Below, piece by piece: positions 34,193 through 42,199 of a stretch of 64,000 nucleotides of DNA. The DNA is taken from the NCBI GenBank assembly GCA_036505015.1, contig DASXUC010000053.1, positions 39,246 through 103,245 of the forward strand, given 5' to 3'. The first letter of the stretch is position 1, and each line of letters opens with the position of its first letter. This stretch comes from DASXUC01 sp036505015. GTDB lineage: Bacteria; Sysuimicrobiota; Sysuimicrobiia; Sysuimicrobiales; Kaftiobacteriaceae. Position numbers and translations under genes: made by a program. The notes beneath the pieces were generated by a model. The model saw only the letters and a program-made list of their open reading frames with translations. It did no database searches and was not told the origin of the DNA.

Positions 34193-35544
34193 TGGACCTC
34201 CGTATCGCCCCGCAGGCGAAAACCGGGCTGCACCAGCGCATGGTGCCCAAATTGATGATGGTGAACACCCTGCTGGTGCTGCCGCTGGACCAGTTGCTGG
34301 CCCGGATCGAGCAGGAACTGGCGGAGAACCCCGCGCTGGAACGCGACGACACCGTGCGCCCGGATGAGATCACCTGGTCGCGCGCCGGGGAGCGGTCCGC
34401 GGCGTCCTGGACGCCCGATGATGAGGATCGCGACCCGTTTGCGGGCCTCACGTCGTCGGTGAGCCTGCACGATCACCTGCTGCTGACGCTGCAGGCCGAG
34501 CGCTTCACGCCGCGCGAGCACGCCATCGGCGCGCGGCTGATCGGCTACATCAACGATCGCGGGTACCTCGACGTCGCGATCGTGCAGGTCGCGCAGGAAC
34601 TGAACGCGGAACCCGACGATGTCGAGCGCGTGCTGCGGCGTATCCAGCGGTTCGATCCGATCGGGATCGGCGCCCGCAGTGTGCAGGAATCGTTGAGCGT
34701 GCAGCTGGAGATGCTCGATGACGTGCCGGCGCGTCGGCTGGCCCAGCAGCTCGTCGCCGCGTACCTCACCCAGCTGGCCGAGCACCGGTTTGATGAGCTG
34801 GCGAAGGCGCTGGGGGCGCGCCCCGCGGAGGTCAAAGAGGCGCTGGCGTTTCTGCAGACCCACTGCTACGCGTCGCCCGGCGAGCGCTACCGCGCCGACC
34901 AGACCGGCGGCGCCGTCGCCCCGTCTGAGGTGGCCTATCCCGACGTGTTGATCCGTCGCACCGACGACGGCTTCGCGGTCGAGCTGACGCATCAGGACGG
35001 CAGCGCCCTGCGCGTGAACGCCTTCTACGATGACCTGCGCCGCCAGCTCCGCCGCAGCGCGGGGTCGGGGGAGTGGTCCAAAGATCACGTTCGCGACTAC
35101 GTCACACGGGCGAAGTTGTTCGTCGAAGCCCTGCAGCGGCGCAACTGGACGCTGGCCAACATCGTCCAGGCCGTGGTCAGCGCGCAGTGGGAGTATCTCG
35201 ACCGCGGCGACGCGCACCTGAAGCCGCTGACGAAAGCCATGATTGCGGCGGAGCTCGGCATCAGCGAATCTACGGTCAGCCGGGCGCTGGACAGCAAATT
35301 CGTGCAGCTGCCCAGCGGCCGGGTGAGCAGTTTCGACGTCTTCTTCGACCAGTCGGTGCCGGTGAAGGAGAAGATCCGCGCCATCGTCGCCGCCGAGCCG
35401 CACCCGCTGACCGACGAAGAGATCGCCACCGCCCTCACCCGCGTCGGCTACCGCGTCGCCCGCCGTACCGTCGCCAAGTACCGCGAAGCCATCTCCATCC
35501 CGCCGTCCACGAAGCGCACGCCGGCCCTCACCGCCGCCAGCTAA
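34192..35544 (+). CDS. rpoN: RNA polymerase sigma-54 factor
   Basis: A 450-residue sigma-54. Region I is at the N-terminus (LHQRMVPKLMMVNTLLVLPL, acidic downstream part ELAENPALE). The core-binding and DNA-binding regions follow, and the RpoN box is near the end (ARRTVAKYRE). It has a helix-turn-helix with AAELGISESTVSRAL. The gene lies in an operon headed by a consensus sigma-54 promoter and is translationally coupled to the HD-GYP gene. That placement next to its activator and target promoters is unusual, since rpoN is generally with hpf/lpt genes. Confidence 0.96.
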   Translation: MDLRIAPQAKTGLHQRMVPKLMMVNTLLVLPLDQLLARIEQELAENPALERDDTVRPDEITWSRAGERSAASWTPDDEDRDPFAGLTSSVSLHDHLLLTLQAERFTPREHAIGARLIGYINDRGYLDVAIVQVAQELNAEPDDVERVLRRIQRFDPIGIGARSVQESLSVQLEMLDDVPARRLAQQLVAAYLTQLAEHRFDELAKALGARPAEVKEALAFLQTHCYASPGERYRADQTGGAVAPSEVAYPDVLIRRTDDGFAVELTHQDGSALRVNAFYDDLRRQLRRSAGSGEWSKDHVRDYVTRAKLFVEALQRRNWTLANIVQAVVSAQWEYLDRGDAHLKPLTKAMIAAELGISESTVSRALDSKFVQLPSGRVSSFDVFFDQSVPVKEKIRAIVAAEPHPLTDEEIATALTRVGYRVARRTVAKYREAISIPPSTKRTPALTAAS

Positions 35545-35552
35545 GACCAAAA

Positions 35553-35634
35553 CTACCGTTGGTCGTTCGTCGTTGGTCGTTCATCGACATTAACCACGAA
35601 CGATGAACCACTAACGACGAACCATGAACGGTAG
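35553..35634. repeat. Iterated-word hairpin element B (GTTGGTCGTTCGTC words)
   Basis: A 14-nt unit is repeated with one change (35558-35571, 35572-35585). The complementary arm has three related 14-nt units (35594-35607, 35608-35621, 35622 on). The arms (CTACCGTT ... AACGGTAG at the ends) can pair over about 33 bp. It lies between rpoN and the next sigma-54 promoter, which begins 8 nt after it, so it may both end the rpoN transcript and insulate the promoter. Confidence 0.85.
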
Positions 35635-35641
35635 TCGAGCG

Positions 35642-35657
35642 TGGCACACCGGTTGCT
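35642..35657 (+). promoter_or_regulatory. Sigma-54 promoter of the GAF-GGDEF gene
   Basis: TGGCACACCGGTTGCT, one change from consensus. It sits 43 nt before the start codon. Confidence 0.75.
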
Positions 35658-35699
35658 TCTATTACCAGCGAAGCACGTTGTGACAGGAGGCCGGACCCG

Positions 35700-36776
35700 A
35701 TGGCAGAGCGGATGCAGACAAAACGGACGGCGCCATCACCCACAGCACGCAATGGGTCGGCGCGCGGCGGACGGGGATGGACGGCGCCGGCGCGCGGGGG
35801 CCCGGCTGCGGTGGTGGAACTCGAACGCGAACCCCTTGTGGCCCGGCTCGCCGAACAAGCCGAGGAGATGGCGCTGCAGTTGGAGTGCATGAAGCTGGTG
35901 GATGAGGGCCTGCCCACCGAACAAGCGTACAAGCAGTTCCTCGACGTGATGCACCGCGCGGTGCCGTTTGAGCACGGCACCCTGTACGTCGCGGAGTGGG
36001 AGACGGGCCGTCTCGCGCCCGTGGCCGTCCGCGGCGCCCGGGTGGACATGGCCGTCCGCGCGCCGTCTGCGGCCCCCGGTCCGTCCGGCTGGATGGTCCA
36101 AGCCAGCGCGAACGTCCGCGGCAGCGGCGACGGTGTGGTCGTTGACGGGACGCGGGGGGCGCTGGCCTTTCCGCTCATCCATAACGGACTGGTCGCCGGG
36201 GTCGTGGCGCTGGCCCGCCGCAACCGATCGTTCTCGGAGGAGGAGTCGGCCCGGCTGGCCCGCCTCGCGCACCCGCTGGTCACCACGCTGTCCCGGCTGC
36301 GCCGCGAGGCGAGATTGCGGGAGCTGGTGTTCACCGACGTGCAGACCGGATTGAGCAACCGGCATCACTTCGTGGCCCGGATCGAGGAAGAGTTGCAGCG
36401 CAACCGTACGCAGGGGGGAGACTTCGTCGTGGCCGTCCTGGAACTGGCGGACGATCCGGCGGCCGCGGAGATGTCCCACACCCGCGTAGCGCAGTCGTTC
36501 GCCCGCGTCCTGCAGCGGTCGATGCGCGGCAGCGACGTGGCCTCGCACCTGGAAGACGGCCGGTTCGGCCTGCTGCTTGTCGGCGTGGGCCGGGAACAGG
36601 CCGTGTCCATCGTCGACCGGATCACGCGCAAGGTGCTGGCCGATCCAGAACTCGCCAACGACCGCAGCGCGATCCGTCTGCGGACCGGGCTCAGCGGGAC
36701 GGGGACCGGCGTGCATTCGGTGGATGAGATGCTGGACGATGCAACCGCAGCGCTGGCGACGTTTGACGCCGCATGA
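35700..36776 (+). CDS. GAF protein with degenerate GGDEF domain
   Basis: This 358-residue protein has a GAF-like sensor (about 85-200) and a GGDEF fold with FTDVQTGLSNRHHF at its start. The catalytic GGDEF loop is HLEDGRFGLL, so the signature is lost and diguanylate cyclase activity is unlikely. It may bind c-di-GMP or act as a protein-interaction module. AGGAGG lies 9 nt upstream. The Ala/Arg-rich first 50 residues are unstructured. It opens the sigma-54-driven unit that includes the Roadblock protein. Confidence 0.78.
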   Translation: MAERMQTKRTAPSPTARNGSARGGRGWTAPARGGPAAVVELEREPLVARLAEQAEEMALQLECMKLVDEGLPTEQAYKQFLDVMHRAVPFEHGTLYVAEWETGRLAPVAVRGARVDMAVRAPSAAPGPSGWMVQASANVRGSGDGVVVDGTRGALAFPLIHNGLVAGVVALARRNRSFSEEESARLARLAHPLVTTLSRLRREARLRELVFTDVQTGLSNRHHFVARIEEELQRNRTQGGDFVVAVLELADDPAAAEMSHTRVAQSFARVLQRSMRGSDVASHLEDGRFGLLLVGVGREQAVSIVDRITRKVLADPELANDRSAIRLRTGLSGTGTGVHSVDEMLDDATAALATFDAA

Positions 36777-36813
36777 CGACACACAGACATCGATGCTCAG
36801 AGGAGGAACGGAC

Positions 36814-37305
36814 ATGGAATCGTTGAGTGGTGCACTGCGCACGATGAAGACGCGATCGCTGGCCGAATCGGCGTTCGTAGCGTCATCCGACGGGCTGGTG
36901 CTCGACGCGATCAGCGACGACGGGGTGGCGGTGGACTCCATCGCCGCGTACGCGGCCGGCAGCGTGTCGGTGGCGGAACGGATGGGCGAGGACGCCGAGC
37001 TCGGCGCCCCGCAGTCGGTCATCCACCTCTACGGCAACAAGACGCTGATGATCGCCCCGGTGGGCCCGGCCCTCCTGGTGCTCGTCGGCAACGGGCGCTC
37101 ACAGCTGGGGATGATGCGCGTCCAGCTGCAGGCCGGTCTGGCAGATCTCCGCAGCGCCTTGGAGCGGGATCTGTTCGGACCCGGCGCCGAGCAGCCCGCG
37201 GCCGACGCGTCGGCGCCGGCCAGCGCCCCGGCGGCGACGAACGGTCACACGACCCCGGCGCGTCCCAACCTGGACGCGATTCTCGAAGCGGCGGTGGCCC
37301 GCTAA
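36814..37305 (+). CDS. Roadblock/LC7-domain protein
   Basis: This 163-residue protein has a Roadblock/LC7 fold (about 1-120): SLAESAFVASSDGLVLDAI, with alternating strands IHLYGNKTLMIAPVGPALLVLVG, and a disordered Ala/Pro tail. Such proteins act as GTPase regulators (MglB) or scaffold parts. AGGAGGA precedes the ATG. No MglA-type GTPase is present in this window. The sigma-54 promoter of the next gene overlaps its stop codon. The association with the GGDEF-like gene suggests regulation of a surface structure or motility. Confidence 0.82.
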   Translation: MESLSGALRTMKTRSLAESAFVASSDGLVLDAISDDGVAVDSIAAYAAGSVSVAERMGEDAELGAPQSVIHLYGNKTLMIAPVGPALLVLVGNGRSQLGMMRVQLQAGLADLRSALERDLFGPGAEQPAADASAPASAPAATNGHTTPARPNLDAILEAAVAR

Positions 37306-37320
37306 GGCACGGAAGTTGCT
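37305..37320 (+). promoter_or_regulatory. Sigma-54 promoter of the first secreted subunit
   Basis: AGGCACGGAAGTTGCT, one change from consensus at the first position. It overlaps the Roadblock stop codon. It leaves a leader of about 115 nt before the GTG at 37448. Confidence 0.7.
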
Positions 37321-37447
37321 CGCGGAATGAACAAAATACGGCGCAGAATGTACTTGCCAATGGTCCCGCGCGTCGATAGCATGATGGTGTTGCAGCCGCA
37401 GTGCACGGTCCGCGGCCGCAGCACTATCTCGACGGGCGGGACGTGGC

Positions 37448-37879
37448 GTGTTCGCCTACACAGCGCGGCACGGGAATCGGATCTGGCGCTTCGCCACAGC
37501 AATCCTCGCGGGATTGGCCGTGCTCGCCGCGCTGCAGATGCCAGTGCGCGCGCAGTCCTCTGCTTCCGTGATCTCCATCTCCGTGCCGGTCGCCCAGGTG
37601 CTCGACGGCGCAACCGTCAGCGCCGTGCCTGCGGGAACCCTTGTCAGTGGGCAGCTGACCGTGAAGAGCAACGTGCCGTGGATGCTGGTGGTCAACGTCG
37701 ACACCGGCGAGCCCGCGCTGGTCACCTGGTCGCCTGAGGCCCTCTGGCAGCCACTTCCCGCACACGGCGTGGTCCTGCAAGGTCCCAAGGGCATTCATCA
37801 CCTGATCTACCGCCTGCGCGCGGCGCCCGCCGCGAAGCTGCAGACGATCGTCCGCTTCTCGCTCTCGCCCTCCCCGTAA
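37448..37879 (+). CDS. Secreted beta-sandwich protein 1 of the sigma-54 locus
   Basis: A 143-residue protein with a long signal peptide (about 1-36, PVRAQ). The mature part is beta-rich: ISVPVAQVLDGATVSAVPAG, then the motif QLTVKSNVPWMLVVNVD, and LIYRLR near the end. The next gene has the similar segment TVNVKSNKAWNLQVRSD, so the two are likely paralogous subunits with a common fold. GTG start with weak upstream pairing. By context it may be a pilin- or adhesin-like subunit handled by the downstream chaperone-like protein and barrel. Confidence 0.6.
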   Translation: MFAYTARHGNRIWRFATAILAGLAVLAALQMPVRAQSSASVISISVPVAQVLDGATVSAVPAGTLVSGQLTVKSNVPWMLVVNVDTGEPALVTWSPEALWQPLPAHGVVLQGPKGIHHLIYRLRAAPAAKLQTIVRFSLSPSP

Positions 37880-37900
37880 GACCAGCGGTTGACTTTTTTT

Positions 37901-37920
37901 CGTCCTGATGTCCTAGGACG
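37901..37920. repeat. Short inverted repeat between the subunit genes
   Basis: CGTCCT ... AGGACG with a palindromic TCCTAGGA centre, 21 nt after the stop of subunit 1. A T7 run precedes it rather than following it, so it is not a standard plus-strand terminator. It could be an activator-binding palindrome: it is ~45 nt upstream of the next sigma-54 promoter. Confidence 0.35.
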
Positions 37921-37957
37921 TATTTCCTATTCCCGGCGGGCCGCCGCCCGGGTCCGG

Positions 37958-37973
37958 TGGCACCGAAGTTGCT
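37958..37973 (+). promoter_or_regulatory. Sigma-54 promoter of the second secreted subunit
   Basis: TGGCACCGAAGTTGCT, one change from consensus. The -12 GC is followed ~70 nt later by the ATG at 38040. Confidence 0.78.
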
Positions 37974-38039
37974 CATCTGGTATTCCGGGAGCAGATTGAT
38001 GCTCAGATACGACATCACCGGAATTCAGGAGGGCTACAG

Positions 38040-38540
38040 ATGAGCACGTATCTCGGGTTCGCGCGCATCGCTATCATCGCCGTACTGCTGGTAAGTCTCG
38101 CCGCCGGAGCCGGATTCGGTGCCGCTGGTGGGTCACAGAGCGTGACCACCGCGGCGGCGGCAGGCATCGACATTACCGTATCGGGATCCGCGTCGATTGC
38201 TTCGACCGCGCCGGGGGCCTGCGGCACGAGCGGCACGACCGTCAACGTCAAGAGCAACAAGGCGTGGAACCTGCAGGTCCGTTCAGATCCGTCGAGTTAT
38301 TCGAACGGAAAGGCGAAGAACGGGACCACGGAGATGACCGACGCCTTCCAGTACAAGGGCGGCGACGTCTCCTCGTACACGGCGATCACGGCATCGTACG
38401 GGAACCTCTACAGCTCAAACCAGGTCAAGACCACAGGTTCAGGCGTGGACGTGAGCGTTAACTATCAGCAGTGCGTGGAGTATGAGGACTCGCCGGGCAA
38501 CTACACGATCGTCGTTGAGTACCTCGGCGTCCAGCCGTAG
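38040..38540 (+). CDS. Secreted beta-sandwich protein 2 of the sigma-54 locus (pilin-like subunit candidate)
   Basis: This 166-residue protein has a signal peptide (about 1-30) and an Ala/Ser/Thr-rich beta domain: GIDITVSGSASIASTAPGACG, the shared TVNVKSNKAWNLQVRSD motif, and a C-terminal strand YTIVVEYLGVQP. Two Cys residues (GACG and QQCV) could form a disulfide. GGAGG lies before the ATG. It has its own sigma-54 promoter and is followed 37 nt later by a chaperone-like gene. The composition suits an exported polymer or surface subunit. Confidence 0.62.
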   Translation: MSTYLGFARIAIIAVLLVSLAAGAGFGAAGGSQSVTTAAAAGIDITVSGSASIASTAPGACGTSGTTVNVKSNKAWNLQVRSDPSSYSNGKAKNGTTEMTDAFQYKGGDVSSYTAITASYGNLYSSNQVKTTGSGVDVSVNYQQCVEYEDSPGNYTIVVEYLGVQP

Positions 38541-38576
38541 CGGTCCACGGATGTGACGGGGGCGCGGGTCCAGACG

Positions 38577-39383
38577 ATGCGGGCTAGAGTGCGGGGGATC
38601 ACGCTGGCCTGCGCCCTCTTCCTCTTCACGGCGGCGCTGCCGCTGCACGCCGACACCCTGCGGTTCGGGCTCACGCCCCCGGACGTCGAATTGGTCCCCG
38701 CTCCGGGCGGCACCGCCAGCGGCACCCTGGTCGTCTACAATCGTTCCACCCGAGCGCTGCACTTCCGCGTGGTGACCCAGGATATGTTCATCCGTCCCAG
38801 CGGGGTGATGGAAGTCCTGAAGCCCGCCAGCACGGCATGGTCGGTGGCGGCGGCGACCCGTCTGGCGCCGGCGGAGTTCGATCTCGATCCCAATCAGCAG
38901 ATGGCGGTGCGGGTGGTCGTCACCGCTCCCCGCGACGCGCGGGGCGGTTTGTACGGCGCGATCGTCGTCTCGCCGACGCCCATGCTGCAGTCGAACGGCC
39001 CGCGCGGCACGTTCGCGGTCGTCGCCCCGAAGCTGGCGGCGCGGCTGCTCGTGCCCATTGACGGCACGACGGCGCTGCAAGGCGCGATCGTCAACATGCT
39101 TGCGGCCGCCGTTCCCGGAAAGGGCGTCGACGTCAAAGTCGCCTTCCGCAACAGCGGCAACGTGCACGTGCGTGCCGACGGCGTGATCACGCTGCTCCGC
39201 AACGGCGACGTGGTGGCCAGGGCTCCGATGGAAGAGTCGCTGGTGCTGCCGGGCACCGTACGGGAGTTCCGGCTGCTCCTGCCCACCGGCCGTCTGGCCC
39301 CCGGCTCGTACACCGTCCGGGCTGTGATGGACTTCGGCGGCGACGTCATGGTCGCCGGGGAAGTTCTGTTCGTCTCCCGGTGA
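38577..39383 (+). CDS. Ig-like secreted protein, possible assembly chaperone
   Basis: This 268-residue protein has a signal peptide (cut near PLHAD) and two beta-sandwich halves. The first reads FGLTPPDVELVPAPGGTASG, then LVVYNRSTRALHFRV and LDPNQQMAVRVVVTAPRDARGG. The second has VAFRNSGNVHVRADG and ends FGGDVMVAGEVLFVSR. This pattern resembles Ig-like DUF916 or PapD-type periplasmic proteins. ATG 38577 gives the cleanest signal; GTG 38553 is possible. Between the subunits and the barrel gene, it may act as the chaperone of a chaperone-usher-like pathway. Confidence 0.58.
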   Translation: MRARVRGITLACALFLFTAALPLHADTLRFGLTPPDVELVPAPGGTASGTLVVYNRSTRALHFRVVTQDMFIRPSGVMEVLKPASTAWSVAAATRLAPAEFDLDPNQQMAVRVVVTAPRDARGGLYGAIVVSPTPMLQSNGPRGTFAVVAPKLAARLLVPIDGTTALQGAIVNMLAAAVPGKGVDVKVAFRNSGNVHVRADGVITLLRNGDVVARAPMEESLVLPGTVREFRLLLPTGRLAPGSYTVRAVMDFGGDVMVAGEVLFVSR

Positions 39384-39398
39384 GCCCGGTCGCCTCCC

Positions 39399-41816
39399 AT
39401 GCGGCTTCTCCGTTCCGCACTCGCCGGGTGCGTCGCAGCCCTCCTGATCTGGGCCGCGCCCACGTCTGCCGCCGCCGCGTCGCCGGCGGTGCGCGTGTTT
39501 CTTGACGACGCTCAGTCCAGCGCGCTGACCGCGCTCATCCTCAACGAGGCGTTGTACTTCCCCCTGCGCGCGCTCGCCGTGTCGCTGCGGGCCACGCTGA
39601 CCGTCAAGGGCGTTGAGCTGGAGGTCCGGCGCGCGGATGGCCGGGTGTTTATGGTGCGCGTGGGACGCCGGGAGATCTGGGCCGATGCCCAGGTGATCGC
39701 GCTGGCCGAATCGCCGGTCCTGCTCGTCAATGGGATTACGATGGCGCCGCGCGGCGCCGTCGAGACGATGTTCGACGCCTTGGTCATCTGGAACAAGGAG
39801 GAGAACACCGCGACGCTCGTGACGCAGGCCGCCTTTCATCCTGCCGAACCGGTCCCCGCCCCCATCCGAGCGAGCGTCAGACCCATCGCGAAAACCGTGA
39901 CGACGTTCGCGCCCGAGTTTCAGCCGGTGCGGGAGCGCCCGGTCGTGGCGTCGGGCACCGTGGGGGTCACGCTGTCTGCCAGCGGATCTGCTCTGTCGGT
40001 CTCGTCGCATCTGGCGTTTGTGTCGCAGGGTGAGAGCGGCACGATCCGCGGTGCGTTCGGCATCGGCTCCGGCGCGAACGGGCCGGCCGGAGCCGAAGGC
40101 ATCCTGACCTGGCGCCGCGGGTCCTCGCTGCTCTCGGCGGGGGTGTTGTCGATCTATGATTCTCCGCTCACGCTGTATGAGCAGGGCTTCGTGGGGCTGA
40201 TGTACGATCAGCGTTTGGGCAGCATCCAGACCCGTTTCTTCGGCGGGATGCTGCCCGGCTCCGGCGGTTCGGTCTACGGGATGTCCATCCGCCTGCCGCA
40301 GGTCGGCTCGCTGCTGGCCGAAGCCACGCTGCTGTACAGTCCGGAGGCCAACGCGACGATCGCGCGCGGCCGCGTCGACTGGCGCCTCCGCCCCGGCGTG
40401 TCGCTGTTCGGGGAGGTCGCCGTCGGCACGTCGGCGGCAGGATCGGGCCTGGGCTGGCGGTCCGGGGTGGAGTACGCCTCGGATCGATGGACGATCTCAC
40501 TCAGCTACCTGTCGCTGGGACCCCGCTTCCCGACGTTGGGCAACGCCGCCGTGTTTGCCGGACGCCATGGGCCTGTCATTGAGCTGGCCTACCATCCGAA
40601 CTCGCGCTGGCTCGTGCTGGCGAGCGCCGCCCTGCTGGCGGGGGAGCCGGGCATCCCGAGCCGGCTGGCCTACCGCGTCTTCCTGCAGTATCAAATCTCT
40701 GCGTCGCTCGCGGTGGTGGGGGAAGCCCGCAGCACCGACGAGCCGGTGAACGGCGTGCGCGTGCGCCGCGATTCGGCGCAGGTTTCACTGCTGTACACGT
40801 CGGGCCGCTGGAACGCCGCGCTGACCGCGGGGAAGGGGCTGGATGAGCAGGCCGGGCGGACCACCGCCAACAGCGCATCGGTCTCGCTGCGCGCGGGGTA
40901 CGTTCTCTCCAACGGGTGGCCGGTGTGGGGCGAAGCGAGCGCGCTGATCGGCGATACCCGCGGGTGGGTGCTGAGCGCCGGGACGAGGTTCAAGGTGAAT
41001 TCGCGGTTCGACCTGACCGCGCAGCTGCGCAGTAAGACGATCGTCTGGCCGAGTCCGTCGGCAGAACGGGCCGTCGAGCTGGGCATCGTGCATCCGCTGG
41101 CGTCCGGTGGGCAACTCAGCGTGGGCGCGGGCGTCAAACTGACCTCCTCGTCTGCAGCCGCGCCGTATCTGACCATCGGCTACACGCGACCGTTCACCGT
41201 CTTTGGGCCGCTGCGCGTGGGCCAGGTGGCCGCCGACGTCTTCATCGATTCCAACGGCAACGGGCGGCGCGATCCCGGCGAGCCGGGCGTGGCCGGCGTG
41301 GTCATCCGCCTCGATGCGCGCAGCGCAGCGCGCACCGACGCCGCGGGGCATTCGACGGTGGAGGGCGTGCGCGAGGGAGAGTACGGGGTGTCGGTGGATG
41401 AAAATACGGTCCCCGTCGGACTCGTTGCCCAGCAGCCCGAGACGCGCGTACGGATTACCGCCGACGGCCGCACCACCATCAGCTTTGGGCTGATCCCCGC
41501 CGCCGCGCTGCGGTGTGTCGTGTATCTGGACGAGAATGGCAACGGCGTGCGCGAGAAGACTGAGCACGGGATCTCCGACGTGTCAGTGCTGCTACAGCCA
41601 CTGGGTCGGCGCATCATCTCAGATGCCGATGGGGTGCTGGTGTTCGGAGACCTGCGGTCTGGGGCCTACACGGCGGTGATCGATGCCAGCGTGCTGCCGG
41701 CGGGGCTCAAGATGGGAGGTCCGGGAACCTTCACGACGACGCTGGCGGCCGGCGGATCGGCGTCGTGTGAGCTGCCGGTGCTCAACGCGAAGCCCATCGT
41801 GGTCACCTTCCCCTAA
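39399..41816 (+). CDS. Outer-membrane beta-barrel with CuAO-like N-domain and SdrD-like C-domains (usher-like candidate)
   Basis: This 805-residue secreted protein has a signal peptide, a copper-amine-oxidase-N-like domain (ALYFPLRALAVSLRATLTV), a long region of alternating amphipathic strands typical of a barrel (about 180-605), and two SdrD-B-like Ig domains: VFIDSNGNGRRDPGEPGVAG and VYLDENGNGVREKTEHGISD. Fimbrial ushers combine a barrel with small beta domains, so a secretion or assembly role is plausible, but no usher signature is certain. It starts 15 nt after the chaperone-like gene. Confidence 0.68.
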   Translation: MRLLRSALAGCVAALLIWAAPTSAAAASPAVRVFLDDAQSSALTALILNEALYFPLRALAVSLRATLTVKGVELEVRRADGRVFMVRVGRREIWADAQVIALAESPVLLVNGITMAPRGAVETMFDALVIWNKEENTATLVTQAAFHPAEPVPAPIRASVRPIAKTVTTFAPEFQPVRERPVVASGTVGVTLSASGSALSVSSHLAFVSQGESGTIRGAFGIGSGANGPAGAEGILTWRRGSSLLSAGVLSIYDSPLTLYEQGFVGLMYDQRLGSIQTRFFGGMLPGSGGSVYGMSIRLPQVGSLLAEATLLYSPEANATIARGRVDWRLRPGVSLFGEVAVGTSAAGSGLGWRSGVEYASDRWTISLSYLSLGPRFPTLGNAAVFAGRHGPVIELAYHPNSRWLVLASAALLAGEPGIPSRLAYRVFLQYQISASLAVVGEARSTDEPVNGVRVRRDSAQVSLLYTSGRWNAALTAGKGLDEQAGRTTANSASVSLRAGYVLSNGWPVWGEASALIGDTRGWVLSAGTRFKVNSRFDLTAQLRSKTIVWPSPSAERAVELGIVHPLASGGQLSVGAGVKLTSSSAAAPYLTIGYTRPFTVFGPLRVGQVAADVFIDSNGNGRRDPGEPGVAGVVIRLDARSAARTDAAGHSTVEGVREGEYGVSVDENTVPVGLVAQQPETRVRITADGRTTISFGLIPAAALRCVVYLDENGNGVREKTEHGISDVSVLLQPLGRRIISDADGVLVFGDLRSGAYTAVIDASVLPAGLKMGGPGTFTTTLAAGGSASCELPVLNAKPIVVTFP

Positions 41817-41822
41817 CGGATG

Positions 41823-41912
41823 ATCAGGCGATAAAAGGCGATAGAGGCGATCACGGCGAATACACGGCACTGCCGTTCTCGCTCGTATCGCTCGTATCGC
41901 GGTCTCGCTGAT
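41823..41912. repeat. Iterated-word hairpin element D (GGCGATA words)
   Basis: The left arm has GGCGATAAAA, GGCGATAGA, GGCGATCAC and GGCGAATAC. The right arm has TCGTATCGC twice (41882-41899) plus related words. Both arms end in ATCAG/CTGAT and CGGCA/TGCCG. The 90-nt element fills the gap between the barrel gene and the Nfu-like gene and can form a long imperfect hairpin. Confidence 0.75.
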
Positions 41913-41926
41913 TTGGGGGTCCTTGG

Positions 41927-42199
41927 GTGTCCGATGACCTGATGATCGAAGTTCAGCCCACGCCGAACGTCAACGCGCTGAAGTTTATCACCAACCGCCG
42001 TCTGACTGAAGGCCGCTCTCAGACGTTCCGCACGGTCGCGGAGGCCGCCGCATCGCCGCTCGCGGCGAAGTTGTTGCAGATTCCCGGCGTCGTGCAGGTG
42101 TTTGTGCTCAACGATTTCATCACGGTGACGCGGGATCCCGCCACACCGTGGGAGGGGATCGCCGGGCCGGTCGAAGATGCGATCCGCGCATACCTCTAG
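41927..42199 (+). CDS. Nfu/NifU N-terminal-domain protein
   Basis: A 90-residue protein with the Nfu N-terminal fold: IEVQPTPNVNALKFITNRRL, then KLLQIPGVVQVFVLNDFITV and the ending AGPVEDAIRAYL. The C-terminal CxxC iron-sulfur domain of full Nfu is absent, so it cannot hold a cluster alone. It may be an adaptor for Fe-S delivery; the suf operon lies 5 kb away. The start is GTG 41927 or ATG 41942. It ends in a 4-nt convergent overlap with the E2 gene. Confidence 0.88.
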   Translation: MSDDLMIEVQPTPNVNALKFITNRRLTEGRSQTFRTVAEAAASPLAAKLLQIPGVVQVFVLNDFITVTRDPATPWEGIAGPVEDAIRAYL

